Assembly: GCA_964277385.1 (NCBI GenBank)
Contig: OZ195520.1
Coordinates: 496,001-560,000 of the forward strand
Source of the DNA: WRAU01 sp964277385
Lineage (GTDB): Bacteria; Pseudomonadota; Alphaproteobacteria; WRAU01; Hepatincolaceae
DNA length: 64,000 bases
Reading direction: 5' to 3'
This document shows positions 9,584 through 18,602 of this stretch, piece by piece (position 1 is the stretch's first letter; each line of letters begins with the position of its first letter). The translations under genes were made by a program, and so were the position numbers. Under the pieces are notes generated by a model. That model made no database searches. It saw only the letters and a list, made by a program, of their open reading frames with translations, and was not told the origin of the DNA.

Positions 9584-11446
9584 TTACTCTACAGTTACAG
9601 ATTTAGCTAAGTTTCTTGGTTTATCAATATTTAATCCTTTTAAAGATGCTGTAAAATAACTTAAGTATTGCAATACTATAACGGCATTTAAACTAAAACT
9701 AATTTCAGAATCGGTATTTAGATATATATTGTAAGTTCCTGTATTTTCTACAGTTGCGGTTTTAATATTAGTAATATTGATATTTAATGCACCACGAGCT
9801 TTTGTTTCTAAAATATTGCTAATGATTTTGTTTTCATCTATTTCAAAATAAGAATTAGATTCTTTTTTATTATTATTAAAAATAGTAACAATAGGAAAAT
9901 CTTTCTCTATTAATGCTAAAGGTCCATGTTTAAGTTCTCCAGCAGGTATAGCTTCACTATAAATATAAGTAATTTCTTTTAGTTTTAAAGCTCCTTCTTT
10001 AGCAACTACATAGTTATCGTATTTTCCTAAAAACATAGTTTTATCTTTTTTTGATAGTATTTTTGATATATACTCAATTTGAGGTTTTAGTTGATTAATA
10101 ATTAAAGCACTTGTTTTTGTTATTTGGTTTAAGTTTTTAATATATTGCTGGTATTGTATTAGAGTTATTTCATTTTGTGATTTTAAAAAACTTAAAAAAG
10201 CTAAATATAGTAATACAGAAGATGAGGTAAATGCTTTTGTAGAAGCAACAGATCTTTCCTTTTTAGCTTTAATATCTAAATTAAGATCAGATAAACTAGC
10301 AATAGTGGAGTATTTGGAATTGGTTATACTGATTATTTTAGCATTTTTTGATTTTACAAGTTTTAATGCTGAAATTGTATCAGCAGTTTCTCCTGATTGA
10401 GATATTGTAATAATTACAGAATTTTTATTGATTCTATGTGCATAAGGAGAAAACTCTGAAGCTAAACAAGTAAATGTATTAACCTTAGAATGTTTTTTTA
10501 GTAAAGATAAACACAATTCACCAGCAAAATAGCTAGTTCCACAAGCAACAATCAAAATATCTTTAATATTAGAGTTTAAGATAGAAATAATTTCTTTTTC
10601 TTTAATAAAAATATTATCTTTAAGGTAGTAATTTAAAAGATTATTAATAATTTCAGGTTGTTCTTCTATTTCTTTTAGCATAAAACTAGAATATCCTTTT
10701 AGATCACCCTCATCCTTTTCTATATCTAAATTAGATATAGAATAAGTTGAGTTTATTTCATTAACAAATAAATTAATATCAATATTATCATTTTTTCTTT
10801 TTAAAGTTATAACCTCACCATCATTAAAAAAAATAAACTGATTTGTGTATTTAGAGATACTAGAAGGATCTGATGAAAACATAACATCTTCTGATGAAAT
10901 AATTCCAACACAAAGTGGACTTTTATTTTTAACTCCAATAATCATATCATTATTTTTATCAATTATAGCAAGTGCATAAGAACCAATTAATTTTCTTTTT
11001 GCTTTAAAAACAGCTTGAAGTAGATCATTGTCTATTTTTAAGTAGTATTCTATAAGGTTAGCAACAACTTCGCTATCAGTTGTAGATTTATGAGTATATC
11101 CTAATTTTTCTAGTCCATTTTTAAGTTCTATATAATTTTCAATAATTCCATTATGTACGATAGATATATTTCCGTTCATACTTAGATGAGGATGAGAATT
11201 TACTTGATTGATTTCTCCATGAGTAGCCCATCGTGTATGACCAATGCCAATATTGCCATTAATATTATTAGATAGAATTTTTTCTAAGTTATTAAGCTCG
11301 CCAACTTCTTTAAATGTTAGTATAGAATCATCGTTTTTAATAGATATCCCGGCACTATCATATCCTCTGTATTCTAAATTTCGTAAACCATCTAAAATAA
11401 AAGGTGTAGCTTTTTTTTTTCCGATAAATCCTATAATTCCGCACAT
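9584..11446 (-). CDS. glmS: Glutamine--fructose-6-phosphate aminotransferase (isomerizing)
   Basis: GlmS makes glucosamine-6-phosphate from fructose-6-phosphate and glutamine, the entry point to peptidoglycan and lipopolysaccharide sugars. The 620-residue protein begins MCGIIGFIG, so the N-terminal cysteine nucleophile is present. The amidotransferase half shows RGYDSAG and GHTRWATHG, and the C-terminal half has two SIS sugar-isomerase domains with CGTSYFAGE, SQSGETADT and a terminal KSVTVE, the typical ending. Length is slightly above the usual 600-610. It stands alone, with the EptA-like remnant converging on it and a 650-base gap upstream. Confidence 0.97.
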   Translation of the reverse strand: MCGIIGFIGKKKATPFILDGLRNLEYRGYDSAGISIKNDDSILTFKEVGELNNLEKILSNNINGNIGIGHTRWATHGEINQVNSHPHLSMNGNISIVHNGIIENYIELKNGLEKLGYTHKSTTDSEVVANLIEYYLKIDNDLLQAVFKAKRKLIGSYALAIIDKNNDMIIGVKNKSPLCVGIISSEDVMFSSDPSSISKYTNQFIFFNDGEVITLKRKNDNIDINLFVNEINSTYSISNLDIEKDEGDLKGYSSFMLKEIEEQPEIINNLLNYYLKDNIFIKEKEIISILNSNIKDILIVACGTSYFAGELCLSLLKKHSKVNTFTCLASEFSPYAHRINKNSVIITISQSGETADTISALKLVKSKNAKIISITNSKYSTIASLSDLNLDIKAKKERSVASTKAFTSSSVLLYLAFLSFLKSQNEITLIQYQQYIKNLNQITKTSALIINQLKPQIEYISKILSKKDKTMFLGKYDNYVVAKEGALKLKEITYIYSEAIPAGELKHGPLALIEKDFPIVTIFNNNKKESNSYFEIDENKIISNILETKARGALNINITNIKTATVENTGTYNIYLNTDSEISFSLNAVIVLQYLSYFTASLKGLNIDKPRNLAKSVTVE

Positions 11447-12055
11447 TTATATACCTCATTCCTTTTTGATTTTAATAATTTTTAGTAATTATATCATTAT
11501 AAAGCCAACAATAAATAAATTTAGTTAGTTTTTTATTTAGTGGACCGCAATATTTGTGCAAATTTATAAAAAATTAGGTTTATTTTCTAGCTAATTATTT
11601 TTTTGTATCTACATGTAACAAGATTGTTTTATGTATTAAGTAAGTTTAAAAATAAAAAATTATTACAAATAATAACAATAAAACTATTTTACTAATTAAT
11701 TAAAATAATATAATCATTCTTTGTATTTTAGGTCAAATTATATACTAAATAAAACAAAATACTTTTAAGTTAATAATTTTCAAAAAAGATATATAAAATA
11801 TAGCTTATAAAGCTAATAGAATAACAAAATTTCTTTTATAGTAAGTTAATTTTGTAATGCATATTGTGTTTTGTATATAACTAGCTTGTTTTTTAATCAT
11901 TAAATTTGTTCAATTATAACTCATAAATAAAGTTTTATATATTACATTATTATAAATGTTATGAAAGAAACAATTTAACTTTAAGATAAATAAAATATAT
12001 CACAGATTGATAATTTATTTCCTATATCTAAATAAGATATACTTATACAACTACA
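11447..12055. other. Gene-poor gap upstream of glmS
   Basis: About 600 bases of extremely AT-rich sequence with stops in all frames at short intervals. No RNA gene, repeat or coding remnant was recognised. It must hold the glmS promoter on the minus strand; no riboswitch or glmS ribozyme core was recognised in the portion upstream of the glmS start. Confidence 0.5.
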
Positions 12056-12093
12056 AAAAAACCGTCAGTTAAAATCTGTTTTTTAACTAACGG
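12056..12093 (-). terminator. Intrinsic terminator of the 12.1-13.3 kb gene
   Basis: On the minus strand, arms CCGTTAGTTAAAA and TTTTAACTGACGG (one mismatch) form a 13-base stem followed by a run of seven T. It starts about a dozen bases beyond the stop of the unknown gene at 12106-13284, so it is well placed to end that transcript. Confidence 0.85.
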
Positions 12094-12105
12094 GAAAAAT
12101 ATTAA

Positions 12106-13284
12106 TTAAGGAAAATTAGGAATTAAAGAAGACTGTAAATCACTAGCATTAACATCTTTAGAATTAGATTGTATATAGTTATAATAGAATACATACTGTA
12201 CGTATGCTTCTTGTAAATTAATATTAGAAGCATAACAATTACTTATTGGTCTTAAAGATCCAGATCTTTTTGATACAAATCTATCATAAGACTTAGAAAA
12301 TTGTTTTGAGTACCTGCATAACAAATATTGATTAGAAAGTTTTCCTTTCAATAAGTTATCAAAATTATTTTCAGTCATCAAAGATCCAGATAAAAAGCTA
12401 GGTAAATCTCTGACAGGATTAAAATTAGTTTTCATAAGATATTGTTTTGCCGATAATAATTTTTTAAACAGAACATCATCTTCTGTTTGAGTTTTAATAA
12501 AGTCATCATATAAATTTTGGTATAAAATAAATAATTCAGATTCACCCCATATATTAGTAGACATACAATCATTATAATTGATTCTATTATTATTAAGAGG
12601 ATACTTGGTAGAATAATATTCTCTAACCTCATTATTAGCTAACATATAAGCTAATCTTGATTGTTCCGCATAAGTACAAAAGCTTTTTCTATTGCTAGCA
12701 ATAAAACCTAAAAAAGCACTAAGATTAAATCTATCTTCTTTTAAATCTAAAGGTAAAACCGAATCTAAAGTGTAAGTAAGGTCATCATCAATGGGCATAG
12801 TCATAAGCACTTTATCATCATCATCATCGCTATTAAGAATAAGAGGGGCTTCTACCTTTATCTCTTCTTTTACTTTTTTACTAGCAACAATAAGCTTTTT
12901 ATTTTTTGTTTCGTATTTAGATTCTTGATTAATTATATAGTAAAAAAAGTATGAGAATACACTAATAGATAAAATAATATACAAGGTAAACATAATGGGT
13001 TTAAAGCTATTAGTACCAGCAAAATATGTAAAATATCTTATATCAAAATTATTTTTCTTTTCTTTTTTTACCTTTTTTTTGTCGACCTTTTTAGAGGATC
13101 TAAATAAAAATCCTTTAAGACGCTGCCATTTAGTAGGAGCAATAACAGATTTTTCAGTTGAATCAAATTCTTCATTAGCAGGAGTAGTAGAAGTTATATT
13201 TTTAGAATTTTTGGTCTCTTGTCTTGCTTCTTCTCTAATTCTTCTTCTCTCTCTAACCACTTCTCTAATTTCATATCTATCCAT
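12106..13284 (-). CDS. Unknown membrane-anchored protein with basic N-terminal tail
   Basis: I do not recognise this 392-residue protein. It opens with a highly charged, arginine-rich stretch (IREVVRERRRIREEARQE), probably a helix or coiled coil, then a lysine-rich segment (KKVDKKKVKKEKK). A single membrane helix lies at about residues 97-118 (FTLYIILSISVFSYFFYYII). The remaining ~270 residues should face the periplasm and contain an acidic linker (SDDDDDK) and a soluble C-terminal domain with four cysteines spaced through it (SFCTYAE, NDCMS, LLCRYS, SNCYAS), which could form two disulfides. It has its own terminator and lies upstream of trmFO in transcription terms without overlap. A bitopic envelope protein is the safest description. 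Confidence 0.75.
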   Translation of the reverse strand: MDRYEIREVVRERRRIREEARQETKNSKNITSTTPANEEFDSTEKSVIAPTKWQRLKGFLFRSSKKVDKKKVKKEKKNNFDIRYFTYFAGTNSFKPIMFTLYIILSISVFSYFFYYIINQESKYETKNKKLIVASKKVKEEIKVEAPLILNSDDDDDKVLMTMPIDDDLTYTLDSVLPLDLKEDRFNLSAFLGFIASNRKSFCTYAEQSRLAYMLANNEVREYYSTKYPLNNNRINYNDCMSTNIWGESELFILYQNLYDDFIKTQTEDDVLFKKLLSAKQYLMKTNFNPVRDLPSFLSGSLMTENNFDNLLKGKLSNQYLLCRYSKQFSKSYDRFVSKRSGSLRPISNCYASNINLQEAYVQYVFYYNYIQSNSKDVNASDLQSSLIPNFP

Positions 13285-13369
13285 TTAATGTACCAAATGT
13301 TATTATCGATTATATGTAAAAAATACCTAAGTAAATTTTACAAAAAAAAAGCAAAATAGTCAATGTTAC

Positions 13370-14707
13370 TTACAGAGTATTTTTAAAGGATATTATGTTT
13401 TCAACTGATTTTTTAATAATAAATTCTTTTTTGTCAGTTTTTTTTATCTTTTTTTTACCCTCAATTTTTATTTCAGGGAATAGTCCAAAATTGATATTTG
13501 AGGGCTGGTAGTTATCTTTATAAGGATTAACAACATGATTTAATATAGCACCCAAAGCGCTCATTTCAGGGATTTTTATATCTTTATTATTTAATTTTGA
13601 TATTACAAATAAAGCACAAAGCAATCCTATAGCAGTGCTTTCTACATATCCCTCACATCCAGTGATTTGTCCTGCAAAAAATATATTACTATTAGTTTTT
13701 AGAGATAAATTATAATTTAACAATTGAGGAGAATTAATAAAAGTATTTTTATGAATACTACCAAATTTTGCAAATTCTGCATTTTTTAAAGCGGGAATTA
13801 ATTGAAAGATTCTTTTTTGCTCGTTATATTTAAGTTTAGTCTGGAAACCAACCATGTTATATAAAGTACCTAAAGCATTATCTTGTCTTAATTGTACAAC
13901 TGCAAAGGGTTGTTTATCATCATGAGGATTAATAAGTCCAACAGGTTTAAGAGGACCAAATAAAGGTGTTTGTTTTCCGCGTTTAGCCATAACTTCAATT
14001 GGTAAACAACCTTCAAAGTAAGGAATATCTTTTTCCCAATCTTCAAAATTCATGTATTCTGCATTAACTAATTCATTGTAAAAAATTTCATATTCTTCTT
14101 CACTCATATCACAATTTATATAATCTTGAGTTTTTCCTCTATCATAACGAGACTGAAACCAAGCCTTGGAGAAATTTATGCTATCTTTATAAATAATAGG
14201 AGCAATAGCATCAAAAAAATTAAAAGAATTATTACCAACAAGCTCGATAATTTCTTTATTTAAAGAATTTGATGTTAAAGGACCTGTTGCCACAACTACA
14301 ATATTATTTTTAGAAATTTCGGCTAAATTGCAGAATTCTTCATGAATTATGTTAATATTAGGATGATTTTTTAAAATACTTGTTATATCATTAGAAAATT
14401 CATTACGATCAACAGCTAAAGCATCTCCAGCAGGAACTTTGTTTTTATCGGCCGTTGAGATAATTAAAGAATCAAGTTCTCTCAGTTCTTGGTGCATTAA
14501 TCCAACAGCAGAATTTTTAAGATTACCACTACGAAAAGAATTAGAACAAACAAGTTCAGCAAAACTATCTAATGTATGTGCGGGACTTTTTTTTGTAGGT
14601 TTCATTTCAAATAATTTAACTCTAAATCCTGCTTGTGCAAGTTGAAAACTACATTCGCTACCGGCTAATCCTGAACCAACAACAATGATTTCTTTAGTAT
14701 TATTCAT
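13370..14707 (-). CDS. trmFO: Methylenetetrahydrofolate--tRNA-(uracil-5-)-methyltransferase
   Basis: TrmFO uses methylene-tetrahydrofolate and FADH2 to make 5-methyluridine at position 54 of tRNAs. The 445-residue protein shows the FAD-binding start VVGSGLAGSECSFQLAQ, the family block FEMKPTKKSPAHTLD, LVCSNSFRS, and a second FAD motif FFAGQITGCEGYVESTA near residue 340. These distinguish it from GidA/MnmG, which is longer. A longer reading from 14734 exists, but ATG 14707 gives the conserved N-terminus and overlaps the end of ubiX by eight bases, implying translational coupling. The C-terminal 40 residues are lysine-rich and unlike the core. Confidence 0.95.
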   Translation of the reverse strand: MNNTKEIIVVGSGLAGSECSFQLAQAGFRVKLFEMKPTKKSPAHTLDSFAELVCSNSFRSGNLKNSAVGLMHQELRELDSLIISTADKNKVPAGDALAVDRNEFSNDITSILKNHPNINIIHEEFCNLAEISKNNIVVVATGPLTSNSLNKEIIELVGNNSFNFFDAIAPIIYKDSINFSKAWFQSRYDRGKTQDYINCDMSEEEYEIFYNELVNAEYMNFEDWEKDIPYFEGCLPIEVMAKRGKQTPLFGPLKPVGLINPHDDKQPFAVVQLRQDNALGTLYNMVGFQTKLKYNEQKRIFQLIPALKNAEFAKFGSIHKNTFINSPQLLNYNLSLKTNSNIFFAGQITGCEGYVESTAIGLLCALFVISKLNNKDIKIPEMSALGAILNHVVNPYKDNYQPSNINFGLFPEIKIEGKKKIKKTDKKEFIIKKSVENIISFKNTL

Positions 14708-15269
14708 TAATACCCCATCTTTTAGTAAGATCATTTTTTATATTAAATAAGTCAAGACACCTAGAAATACTATGATTCACAATATCATTAATATTTTTAG
14801 GTTTATTGTAAAAAGCAGGAACAGGAGGCATAATAATTGCTCCGTTTTCATTAGCTTTTTGCATCAAGTTAATATGACCTGAATGAAGAGGTGTTTCTCT
14901 AAAAATTAAAACCAATTTCCTACGTTCTTTAAGAGCAACATCAGCTGATCTTGTTATTAAGTTATCATTATAAGAATTAGCTATAGAAGATAAAGTTTTA
15001 ACAGAGCAAGGTACTATAATCATTCCTTTATTTAAAAAAGATCCAGAGGCAATAGAAGCATGTAGACTATTATTAGGGTAAAATTCATCAGCCATTGCTA
15101 TTAAGTTTTCTTTAGATAAACCTAATTCTTCCTTAGCAGTATAAAACCCCATAGAAGATACAACAAGAATAGTTTTTATATTGAGTTTTTTAAGAACTTT
15201 TAAAAGATTTACGGCATAAATAATACCAGAAGCACCAGTAATACCAACAATAATTGGTAAATTATTCAT
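14700..15269 (-). CDS. ubiX: Flavin prenyltransferase UbiX
   Basis: UbiX joins a dimethylallyl group to FMN to make the prenylated cofactor used by UbiD decarboxylases in ubiquinone synthesis. The 189-residue product has the expected length and motifs: VGITGASGIIYA at the N-terminus (FMN site), GSFLNKGMIIVPCSVKTL in the middle, RKLVLIFRETPLH and a C-terminal PPVPAFYNKP. Its stop overlaps the trmFO start. No ubiD is in the window. Its retention suggests that a ubiquinone-linked respiratory chain is still built. Confidence 0.95.
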   Translation of the reverse strand: MNNLPIIVGITGASGIIYAVNLLKVLKKLNIKTILVVSSMGFYTAKEELGLSKENLIAMADEFYPNNSLHASIASGSFLNKGMIIVPCSVKTLSSIANSYNDNLITRSADVALKERRKLVLIFRETPLHSGHINLMQKANENGAIIMPPVPAFYNKPKNINDIVNHSISRCLDLFNIKNDLTKRWGINE

Positions 15270-15360
15270 ATTTAGTTCCTAAATTTTAAACTTTGATTAT
15301 TCTCTTTTATAAGAATATCATATATAATATATAAATCAATACAAACCAAAAGAGGTATAT

Positions 15361-16638
15361 ATGAGTAGCGTTGTTATTTTGGGAACTCAATGGGGTGATG
15401 AGGGAAAAGGTAAGCTAGTAGATGTTATAGCTGGTAAAGCTGATATGGTTGTTAGATTTCAAGGTGGGAATAATGCTGGACATACAATAATATTAGGGGA
15501 TGAAAAATTTGTTTTTAGTTTATTACCTTCAGGAGCTCTTTATGATAAAGCAAAATGCATAATAGCTTCAGGAGTTGTTGTAGATTTGGCTGTTTTACTT
15601 AAAGAAATGTCTATTTTACAAAGCAGGGGTAGAAAAATAGATCATATTTATATTAGTGATAAAGCTCATTTGATTATGCCTTATCACATAGAATTAGATA
15701 AGCTAAAAGAACAATCATCAAATAAAATTGGAACAACTCAAAGAGGAATAGGTCCTACTTATGCCGATAAAATAAACAGAGTTGGAATAAGAGTTGCTGA
15801 TCTTTTAGATTTTGACGTATTTAAAGAAAAATTAAAAATTAATCTTGAAGAAAAAAATGAAATTCTTACAAAAATCTATGGTGTAAAAGCAATAAATGAA
15901 GAGCAAATAATAAAAGATTTTGAAGAATATAGAGAAAATATTATTCATAGAGTTGTAGATTCTGCTAAAGAAATTAACGAATATTTAGATGCTAATAAAT
16001 TAGTTATTTTTGAAGGAGCACAGGCATCTATGTTAGATATTGATTTTGGTACATATCCTTTTGTAACATCAAGTAGTCCTTCAGTTGGTGGTGTTATAAA
16101 TGGAACTGGGATAAGTTATAAAAAAATAGACAAAGTAGTAGGTATTGTAAAGGCTTATTCTACAAGAGTAGGAGAAGGTCCTTTTGTGACTGAATTATTA
16201 AGTGAAGAAGGAGATTATTTAAGAACAGCAGGTAATGAATTTGGAGCAGTAACAGGAAGACCAAGAAGATGCGGACATCTAGATCTTGTTGTGTTAAAAA
16301 ATTCTGTTGAAAAAAATGGATTAACAGATATTGTTATTACAAAGCTAGATATTCTCTCAGGATTAAAAGAAATACCAGTTTGTGTTGCTTACAATATAGA
16401 TGGAGTTGAGGTTAAAACTATTCCAACGAGCTTAAAAAAACTAAAACAAACAAAACCTATCTATAAAGTATTTAAAGGATGGAGTTCTGATATTAGTGCT
16501 ATTACATCTTTTGATGATCTTCCAGTTGAAGCACAAAAATATGTACAATTTATAGAGCATTATCTGGAAACTAAGATTTCTTTAATATCTGTAGGTCCAG
16601 AAAGAACTCAAAATATTGTCATAAATTCAATAGTGTAA
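15361..16638 (+). CDS. purA: Adenylosuccinate synthetase
   Basis: PurA joins IMP and aspartate with GTP to form adenylosuccinate, the committed step to AMP. The 425-residue protein has the GTP loop and catalytic Asp in GTQWGDEGKGKLVD, the catalytic His in GGNNAGHT (about residue 41), GIGPTYADK, EGAQASMLDIDFGTYP and VTGRPRRCGHLD. All are intact. An AAGAGG ribosome site precedes the ATG, and the region ahead contains a TATAAT-rich stretch that probably carries its promoter. It faces ubiX divergently. Confidence 0.97.
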   Translation: MSSVVILGTQWGDEGKGKLVDVIAGKADMVVRFQGGNNAGHTIILGDEKFVFSLLPSGALYDKAKCIIASGVVVDLAVLLKEMSILQSRGRKIDHIYISDKAHLIMPYHIELDKLKEQSSNKIGTTQRGIGPTYADKINRVGIRVADLLDFDVFKEKLKINLEEKNEILTKIYGVKAINEEQIIKDFEEYRENIIHRVVDSAKEINEYLDANKLVIFEGAQASMLDIDFGTYPFVTSSSPSVGGVINGTGISYKKIDKVVGIVKAYSTRVGEGPFVTELLSEEGDYLRTAGNEFGAVTGRPRRCGHLDLVVLKNSVEKNGLTDIVITKLDILSGLKEIPVCVAYNIDGVEVKTIPTSLKKLKQTKPIYKVFKGWSSDISAITSFDDLPVEAQKYVQFIEHYLETKISLISVGPERTQNIVINSIV

Positions 16639-16705
16639 TAATATTTAGGTAGTTCAACATATAAAAAGTGGTAATTTTATACAGAACATACCAAGAAATA
16701 TTAAA

Positions 16706-16741
16706 AATAATAATGGAGTATAAGAAACTCCTGTTATTTTA
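16706..16741 (+). terminator. Probable terminator after purA
   Basis: Arms GGAGT and ACTCC, extended by AATAA/TTATT pairs, form a hairpin followed by a T-rich tail. It lies about 70 bases downstream of the purA stop. The GC core is only five pairs. Confidence 0.5.
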
Positions 16742-16850
16742 TTATTTTATGGTATAATTTTTTTATTTATTATTGATTCAAAATAATTCATTTCAATAAC
16801 TAGGTTTATTTTGTTATAACTACCTAAAAATTGTTATTATTCGGAGTTCC

Positions 16851-16876
16851 CTAAGTTTATATAAATATAAACTTAG
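16851..16876. repeat. Perfect 12-base palindrome between purA and the symporter gene
   Basis: Arms CTAAGTTTATAT and ATATAAACTTAG are perfect inverted repeats separated by AA. There is no T run of terminator type next to it. It could be a terminator relic, an operator, or simple AT-rich palindrome; it lies about 90 bases before a promoter-like pair that serves the next gene. The remaining sequence of this 415-base gap shows nothing else. Confidence 0.45.
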
Positions 16877-16968
16877 TTTAAGTATAAAATTTAGTTACAG
16901 CTTTGTATTATATACCTAAATGTGGGTATTTTATAGGTATCAAATTAATATTTAAATACATGCAATTG

Positions 16969-16997
16969 TTGCGATATGAAATTATATATGTTATTAT
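16969..16997 (+). promoter_or_regulatory. Sigma-70-type promoter for the amino-acid symporter gene
   Basis: TTGCGA and TATTAT are separated by 17 bases, about 55 bases before the ATG of the symporter gene. In such AT-rich DNA -10-like boxes are frequent, so the spacing and position carry most of the weight. Confidence 0.45.
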
Positions 16998-17053
16998 GTA
17001 AAATTACGCATAAATTATGCTATTTATTAAGCAAAATATAACAATGAGGTAAT

Positions 17054-18463
17054 ATGGTTATTATAGATTTAATTATAAACAAGATAAATTTTGTATTATG
17101 GAACTATATATTAATTTCATCCTTATTAGTAGTAGGAATATATTTTACAATTAGAACTGGTTTTTCTCAATTAAGATACCTAAAGCATTCTTTTTCTGTT
17201 TTATCTTCACAAAAAAAAGATGGATGTAAAAAACATCTTTCCTCATTTCAAGTACTAAGTACTTCTATGGCTTCAGTTGTGGGTGTTGGAAGTATTGCTG
17301 GTATGTCTATAGCTATTTCCTTAGGAGGTCCTGGCACTATATTTTGGGTATGGATTGTATCATTAATAGGAATGTCAACAAGTATAATAGAGCATACTCT
17401 AGGTCAAATTTATAAAAGACATACACATGATGGTATGTTTATAGGAGGACCTGCTTATTATATTTGGTCGGGATTGAATAATAAACCGCTAGCTTATGTG
17501 TTTTCAGCTATTGTTTTGATTGTTTATGGTTTGATATTTAACTCTGTACAAGCAAATACAATTGCCTCATCTTTTAAATATTCTTTTAACATAGATATAA
17601 AAATTACAGCTATAGTATTAGTGGTTCTTACTGCTTTAATTATTTATGGTGGATTAAGAAGGATAGTAAAAGTATCAACAATACTTGTTCCGGCAATGGG
17701 AGCTTTTTACTTAATAATTGCTTTTAGTGTTATTATATTAAATATTAAACAAGTGCCTAGTATTTTAGTTTTAATTATAGAATCTGCATTTGGTATTAAA
17801 GAATTTACTGCTGGAGTTGTATCTTATGGTTTTTTACAAGCTATTATTGTTGGTGTCAAAAGAGCATTATTTTCTACAGAGGTAGGAATGGGAAGCACAC
17901 CAAATATTACAGCTTCTGCTTATGTTAAACATCCAGTTAGGCAAGGTTTTGCTGGTATGTTAGGGGTTTTCTTTGTGTCTTTTGTAATATGTACATCTAC
18001 AGCTATTGTAATTTTATCTACAAATAATTATCAAAATCCTAAATTAGAAGGTATAGAATTAATCCATGCCTCATTAGATTTCTTTTTAGGTAATATTGCC
18101 AAGTATCTTTTATCTATGGCTATATTTATCTTTGGATTTACATCTATAATAGGTAATTATTCTTATGCAGAACATAACTTAGACTTTATAAAAGGAAATA
18201 AGTTTTGTACGCATATACTAAGAATATTTTTATTAGTGGCTGTATATTTTGGAACTATAGCATCTTTACATACTGTATGGAATCTTACTGATGTATTTAT
18301 GGGGATTATGATTTTAGTTAATTTATATGCTATTGTAATGCTATCTAATGTTGCAATAAAGGCTATTAAGCACTATAAACATGAATTAAAATTAGGGAAA
18401 ACTCCTGAATTTAAAAAAGATATTATACCAGAGTTATCTAAAGATAAAACAAATGTATGGTAA
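17054..18463 (+). CDS. Sodium:alanine/glycine symporter (AGCS family)
   Basis: The 469-residue protein is very hydrophobic with about eleven membrane segments and carries AGCS hallmarks: TMASVVGVGSIAGM-like SMASVVGVGSIAGMS near residue 80, the GGPGTIFWVWIVSLIGM stretch, GGPAYYIW near 135, and the family-typical GVKRALFSTEVGMGSTPNITA near 270. Members import alanine, glycine or related amino acids with sodium. The C-terminus ends in a charged cytosolic tail. It stands alone between purA and the cas9 relic. A nutrient importer fits an organism that depends on outside amino acids. Confidence 0.92.
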   Translation: MVIIDLIINKINFVLWNYILISSLLVVGIYFTIRTGFSQLRYLKHSFSVLSSQKKDGCKKHLSSFQVLSTSMASVVGVGSIAGMSIAISLGGPGTIFWVWIVSLIGMSTSIIEHTLGQIYKRHTHDGMFIGGPAYYIWSGLNNKPLAYVFSAIVLIVYGLIFNSVQANTIASSFKYSFNIDIKITAIVLVVLTALIIYGGLRRIVKVSTILVPAMGAFYLIIAFSVIILNIKQVPSILVLIIESAFGIKEFTAGVVSYGFLQAIIVGVKRALFSTEVGMGSTPNITASAYVKHPVRQGFAGMLGVFFVSFVICTSTAIVILSTNNYQNPKLEGIELIHASLDFFLGNIAKYLLSMAIFIFGFTSIIGNYSYAEHNLDFIKGNKFCTHILRIFLLVAVYFGTIASLHTVWNLTDVFMGIMILVNLYAIVMLSNVAIKAIKHYKHELKLGKTPEFKKDIIPELSKDKTNVW

Positions 18464-18602
18464 TTAATTAGTAGTTATGATAAATAAAAAAAGGGAATGT
18501 TTAATTATCATCTTGATTGTTTAAAGCTTAAATATTGTAAATATATGTTGTATTATGTTACTATACTTATATGATTTTTAAAATGAAATACTAGCTAAGT
18601 AA

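Noticed and set aside
9465..9659. Plus-strand frame overlapping the end of glmS
   Set aside because: Mostly antisense to glmS, TTG start, no ribosome site or family pattern.
11447..12055. glmS ribozyme or other structured leader upstream of glmS
   Set aside because: No matching core or compact hairpins seen in the sequence upstream of the glmS start.
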